Source: Glandiceps talaboti (Eukaryota > Hemichordata > Enteropneusta > Spengelidae). From it: 64,000 nucleotides of DNA. The position numbers and the translations under genes were made by a program. The stretch spans positions 17,523,503-17,587,502 of the forward strand of contig NC_135551.1 in assembly GCF_964340395.1 (NCBI RefSeq). The letters are read 5' to 3'. This document shows, piece after piece, positions 59,685 to 64,000 of this stretch. Below the pieces are notes generated by a model, which had not been told where the DNA came from, searched no databases, and worked only from the letters and a program-made list of their open reading frames with translations. Position 1 is the stretch's first letter, and each line of letters begins with the position of its first letter.

Positions 59685-59686
<2 letters not shown>

Positions 59687-60380
59687 TTCAGTATAAGAGG
59701 TAAGTCATAAACTGAAGGAAAAGCGCTCAATACTGAAAAGTAGAGCTGTATTACACAAAATACAGAAGTTATGGTCCGGAGCCGTTACTCAGAGTTTCAC
59801 GCTTGAATGCGATCTTCGGACGACTAAATTTTAACGGAAATTCAAGTAATTGAATTCGAACTCGCAGAAGAACTGGTACCCGGAGGTGATGCGCGTTGAG
59901 GTTTGACATGGTGGAATGAAAGAATGTATTTGTTTTCATGGCGGCACTTTGAAATCAGTGCAAATAAATCAGGACTCCTTAATAAACGATCAGAACTGAT
60001 TTCAGACAGCCTAAATTACTTTATGCATAAAATGTCAGCCAGCACAGGTTAAATAAATTGGGATGTACTCATTTCGAAACGTAATGCTTTAAGCTATTTG
60101 TTGATGGGAAGGATCCTTATAGTCTTCCAAGTATGCTCATGACTAAAACGTAAGGTGGTATATGAATCAAAGTCGACATGAAATACCCTGTTTGGATATG
60201 TTTTCTTCACACCACAGACCTGCCGAAGATTTGTTGCACTTCTCTACAAATTCAATTTCATTCCTGCAAGAAAAATGATTAAATTCCAATCAAGTTTGTA
60301 CATAGCCTTCTAAAGGTCTAAGCGACTGTCAAATCTAATTTAGTCAAATTTTAATACAGTATTGGAATGCAGAATCGTTG
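59685..60380. other. Intergenic, nothing recognised
   Basis: Unique sequence between the TA array and the inverted-array element. Confidence 0.45.
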
Positions 60381-60383
60381 TAC

Positions 60384-60600
60384 AACCGACATTTGTAATA
60401 ACTGCCGAAATTTGTAATAACGCCGATATTTGTAATAAAAATCACGTTTTTCGTGTAATAAAACCGCCATTTGTAATAATTGCCGAAATTTGTAATAATT
60501 TCTATGAACGACAAATGTAATAAAAATTGCCGATATTTGTAATAAATTTCAGAAAAAAAATGTAATAAAATTGCCGAAATTGGTAATAAAAAATTACATT
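60384..60600 (+). repeat. Left array of the TGTAATAA-GCCGA repeat
   Basis: About ten irregular copies of 'atttgtaataaaattgccgaa'-type units. The order of variants at 60470-60600 (ttctatgaacgacaaatg, then gccgatatttgtaata, then ttcagaaaaaaaatg) recurs inverted at 63795-63900. Confidence 0.85.
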
Positions 60601-60770
60601 AAGGAGGGTCCTTCCTTTCACACTAAAACATGGGTTATCTAAATAAAGAAATACAAGATCGCAAAAACATCACGTCAAACGAAAGTGGATTTAACAAGCA
60701 TTAATTGAATTGGTTAATATAATAATTAATTGAACAATTAAACAAGTTATTATTATTTCAATCAATCCGC

Positions 60771-60776
<6 letters not shown>

Positions 60777-60803
<27 letters not shown>

Positions 60804-60839
60804 TGTATGTATGTATGTATGTATGTATGCATGTATGTA
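60777..60839. repeat. (TATG)n microsatellite
   Basis: About 15 ATGT units. Confidence 0.95.
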
Positions 60840-60904
60840 TGGTATGTGATGAGGAAGTTTAAGAATGATTGAACAAACAAACGAACGAATTAACGAACAA
60901 AGAA

Positions 60905-61082
60905 ATGAATGAATGAATGAGTGAATGAATGATCGAACAAATTAATTAATTAATTAATTGGTGGGTGGATGCCATTCATTTGAAGGAACTAATTAATTAA
61001 TTGATGGATGGATGGATGGATGAATGAATGAATGAATGAATGAATGAATGAATGAATGAATGAATGAATGAATGAATGAATG
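60905..61082. repeat. (GAAT)n / (TTAA)n / (GGAT)n microsatellites
   Basis: GAAT units at 60905-60928, ATTA units at 60940-60960, and GATG then GAAT units at 61002-61082. Confidence 0.9.
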
Positions 61083-61674
61083 TACACTGTGTAATTCTTA
61101 GCGGAGTTTTGTTATATTTTGCAAGATGGCGTGGATACTGAGCAATTCGACAGAATATATTAGAAAATATGTGTTCGCATAACATTTACATGAAATTTGT
61201 GAGATTTGTCGTCACTGATGTGCATTGATTTGACATACTATCAATGTTTGAGTACAGCAGCCCCCTTTCATATCATTACAGTGATTTTCTATTCTTCATT
61301 AATCTATTCAATTTTAGTGGCGTTTTCGAGGATGTGCATGGTTTAGTGAGCTGTGCACTATGGGTCGTAGTTCATCATTTTAAATCTGATAGGGAAGGGA
61401 TTTCAGGGATAGTTGACCAGTAGAGCCGGGAATGAGTTCATGAGTTCTGATTTATATAGATGGACAGAAAAAGGGGAGAATAACGTCTCCCCAATCCCTT
61501 TCTCTAAAATAATGAAATCTTATCTCCATTTCAATTAAATTATTATTTTGTGTATTTCAATTTTGAACTTATAGAATGTTTTATAATAGCACAACCAAAT
61601 GTTGTTGTGGCCACTATATATAACATTACAACTTGTTTTGTATATTTACAGAGACTTGTACCAATTACGAATAT

Positions 61675-62300
61675 ACTTGTAATAAAGTTGTTGAAAACTT
61701 GTAACAAAATTGCCGACCTTTGTAATAAACTAACGATAATTGTAATAAAATTGCCGACATTTGTAATAAACTTTGACATTTGTAATAAAATTGCCGACAT
61801 TTGTAATAAACTGACGACATTTGTAATAAAATTGCCGACATTTGTAATAAACTGACGACATTTGTAATAAACTAACAACATTTGTAATACAATTGACAAC
61901 ATTTGTAATAAAATTGCCGACATTTGTAATAACATTGCCGACATTTGTAATAAAATTGCCGACATTTGTAATAAAATTGTCGACATTTGTAATATAACGT
62001 TGCCGACATTTGTAATAACTTATTAACGACATTTGTAATAAAATTGCCGACATTTGTAATAAACTAACGACATTTGTAATAAAATTGACGACATTTGTAA
62101 TAAACTAATAACAACAATTGTAATAAAATTGCCGACATTTGTAATAACATTGCCGACATTTGTAATAAAATTGCCGACATTTGTAATAAACTAACGACAT
62201 TTGTAATAAAATTGCCGACATTTGTAATAAACTAACGACATTTGTAATAACATTGCCGACATTTGTAACACAATTGCCGACATTTGTAACGACATCTGAA
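61675..62300 (+). repeat. Minisatellite, about 20-22 bp unit
   Basis: Some 28 units alternating 'acatttgtaataaaattgccg' and 'acatttgtaataaactaacg'. Same sequence family as the arrays at 60384-60600 and 63790-64000. Open frames here (ITNVGNFITNV) are repeat products. Confidence 0.95.
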
Positions 62301-63000
62301 GTAAAACTGACAGTAAAAATTTACAAAATATAAGTGCCTCATCTTCACCAATCATAGATTTCAACAAATTAAACACCTGGATCTAAGAAACTTTATCAAA
62401 ATTCCCTGTGTAAGAACTTATTCTACAAGTTACGCCAGGGAAGTTTTGCGCCGGTATTTAGCACCAAAACCTGATATAGAACTATATTGTTATGTATTTA
62501 CTTCTATGATTCAAATCCAAAATTCTTCCTTTATATATCAGAGTTTATCGTTGGTTGGCCTGTCATAGGTTTGTGTTAATAAAACCATCAGGCAAATATT
62601 GGCAAGCGATTATGTTTCTTTTTATATATAAGTACAATTAGTTCACAGACCAACAATAATCGAACCTGGAAACTTGTATGTGTGTCGCTAGACTTTGGTG
62701 AGATATAGTGATATACAGTATCCATAACACCACGTGTCCGTAATGTATGATGTCTGAAATATTCGCCTTTATGCATATTAATCTCTTCACACTCACGGAC
62801 AAGAATATGTCCCTGTAGACTTATTGATATACTAACTAATTTGTTTTTAAAAAATACTCATACCAATTACTTCTCAAGCCATTATGAAGCTTTCAATTTT
62901 TGCTCCCAAATGCACTCTAAAATTGGTTGTGAAATCGCCGTTTCTAAGATGTCTGGAGAAATCAGTTTGTTGGTAGTCAACCGACCAGCTAACCAACCAA
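62301..63000. other. Non-coding, nothing recognised
   Basis: Unique AT-rich sequence inside the putative 3.6-kb element; no transposase-like frame. Confidence 0.5.
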
Positions 63001-63400
63001 CCAACCAACCAACACTTTGTCCGCAATGATTAAAATATATACATTCGATCATACAACCACGAAGTGTTGATCAAGTGATGGATTGATGATGCTAGTTCGT
63101 ATATTCACTCATCACTCAGAAGCCTTCACAATCACAAACAACTCATACATTCGCCGCTTGTACACTAGAGGAAGTAAGATTTAAGAACTAGATAAAATCA
63201 GGTTAGAAAACAGATTGAAATTACTTTTTAGCTACCCTTCATACGCCCGTCTTTCCATCCCTCCCTCCCTCCGTCAGTCAGCCAGCCAGCCAGCCAGTCA
63301 GTCAGTCAGTCAGTCAGTCAGTCAGTCAGTCAACCAACCGACCAGCCAACCAGCCAACCAACCAACCAGCCAGCCAACCAACCAACCAACCGACAAGTTA
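62985..63400. repeat. (CCAA)n and (GTCA)n microsatellites
   Basis: CAAC units at 62991-63012, CAGC/GTCA units at 63271-63331, and CAAC/CAGC units to 63395. Confidence 0.85.
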
Positions 63401-63590
63401 TCTTTTGACAAAGTCAATTTAACAAAACGTCCACCAATGATCAATATTTACATTCGTTCAATAAAGCACGACGTGTTCATCAAGTGAATTATGATTTGAA
63501 CTGAAGGGTTGGTACATGAGTACTGCTGGGTATATAATGTAGGTACTAGTAGGTAAGTAAGTAGCTAGGTAGATAAGTAGACTTATTATT

Positions 63591-63593
63591 GAC

Positions 63594-63652
<59 letters not shown>

Positions 63653-63653
63653 C
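63591..63653. repeat. (GATT)n microsatellite
   Basis: About 15 TGAT units. Confidence 0.95.
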
Positions 63654-63789
63654 AAAGATTCAAAGATCCAAGTGGCTGACATAATTGTTGTAAATTAATT
63701 CTAGGAAGCCTGTAATGACGATATTTTAAATCCTTTCTAAGTTTAGAATGAGTAATTCCATTTCTTTGAAAGTCAGAGAGGAACCCCCT

Positions 63790-64000
63790 TAACCTTTTTT
63801 TTATTACAAATTTCGGCAGGTTTATTACACATTTTTTTCTGAAAATTATTACAAATATCGGCAATTTTTATTACAATTGTCGTTCACAGAATTTATTACA
63901 AATGTCGTCAGTTTATTACAAATATCGGCAATTTATTAGAAATGTCGGCAATTTTATTACAAATTTCGGTTTATTACAAATTTCGGCAATTATTACAAAT
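63790..64000 (-). repeat. Right inverted array of the TGTAATAA-GCCGA repeat
   Basis: Reverse complement of the left array family; it matches 60470-60610 in the order of its variants and continues beyond the window edge. Confidence 0.85.

Noticed and set aside
61543-62053. 107-147 residue frames with ITNVGNFITN repeats
   Set aside because: Translation of a minisatellite with a unit of about 21 bp; open in both directions.

Overview
The window is animal nuclear DNA, AT-rich and full of microsatellites, palindromic elements and tRNA-derived SINEs, with single-domain exons separated by long GT-AG introns. It looks like a marine invertebrate, perhaps a non-vertebrate deuterostome or a lophotrochozoan, but nothing here fixes the species. 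There is no bacterial-style operon, CRISPR array, rRNA or free-standing tRNA gene.

The main content is a cluster of secreted TSP1-EGF proteins. Gene 1 (minus strand, 30376 down to 6951) has a first exon coding a signal peptide, a run of arginines, one thrombospondin type 1 domain and a cysteine-rich tail. It is followed by 30 exons that each code one EGF-like domain, nearly all calcium-binding type and all phase 1-1. The predicted protein is 1345 residues. Gene 3 (plus strand, 46597 to 55437) has the same plan with 8 EGF exons and a predicted 444 residues. Between them is 'gene 2' (37468-37807), a third intact first exon on the plus strand with no EGF exon of its own seen downstream. It is part of a direct segmental duplication of the gene 3 5' end, and could be a truncated copy or an alternative first exon for gene 3.

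The cluster shows its history. The last two exons of gene 3 exist again, inverted, at 43809-44960, with an in-frame stop and a palindromic element in the intron. A lone EGF exon lies at 35318-35440, upstream of gene 1. Decayed EGF exons lie at about 22832-22872, 27098-27138 and 54412-54510. Inside gene 1 a block of exons plus introns (about 18.4-20.3 kb) is repeated at about 22.9-24.7 kb, and seven near-identical EGF exons sit at 20.9-22.4 and 25.5-26.6 kb.

Region by region: 1-1404, no gene seen; 1405-1755 minus, first exon of an unrelated type II membrane protein whose other exons would lie off the left edge; 1.8-6.9 kb, intergenic and 3' UTR with microsatellites; 6.95-30.4 kb, gene 1; 30.4-37.4 kb, the head-to-head interval between gene 1 and gene 2 with gene 1 promoter candidates, palindromes, a SINE and the orphan EGF exon; 37.4-46.6 kb, gene 2 exon, repeats and the inverted pseudo-fragment; 46.6-55.9 kb, gene 3; 55.9-64.0 kb, non-coding, with a 684-bp dispersed repeat, an AT microsatellite and a 3.6-kb stretch bounded by inverted arrays of a 'TTTGTAATAAAATTGCCGA'-type repeat.

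Exon calls rest on reading frame, splice-site fit, domain cysteine pattern and phase. No transcript data were available.
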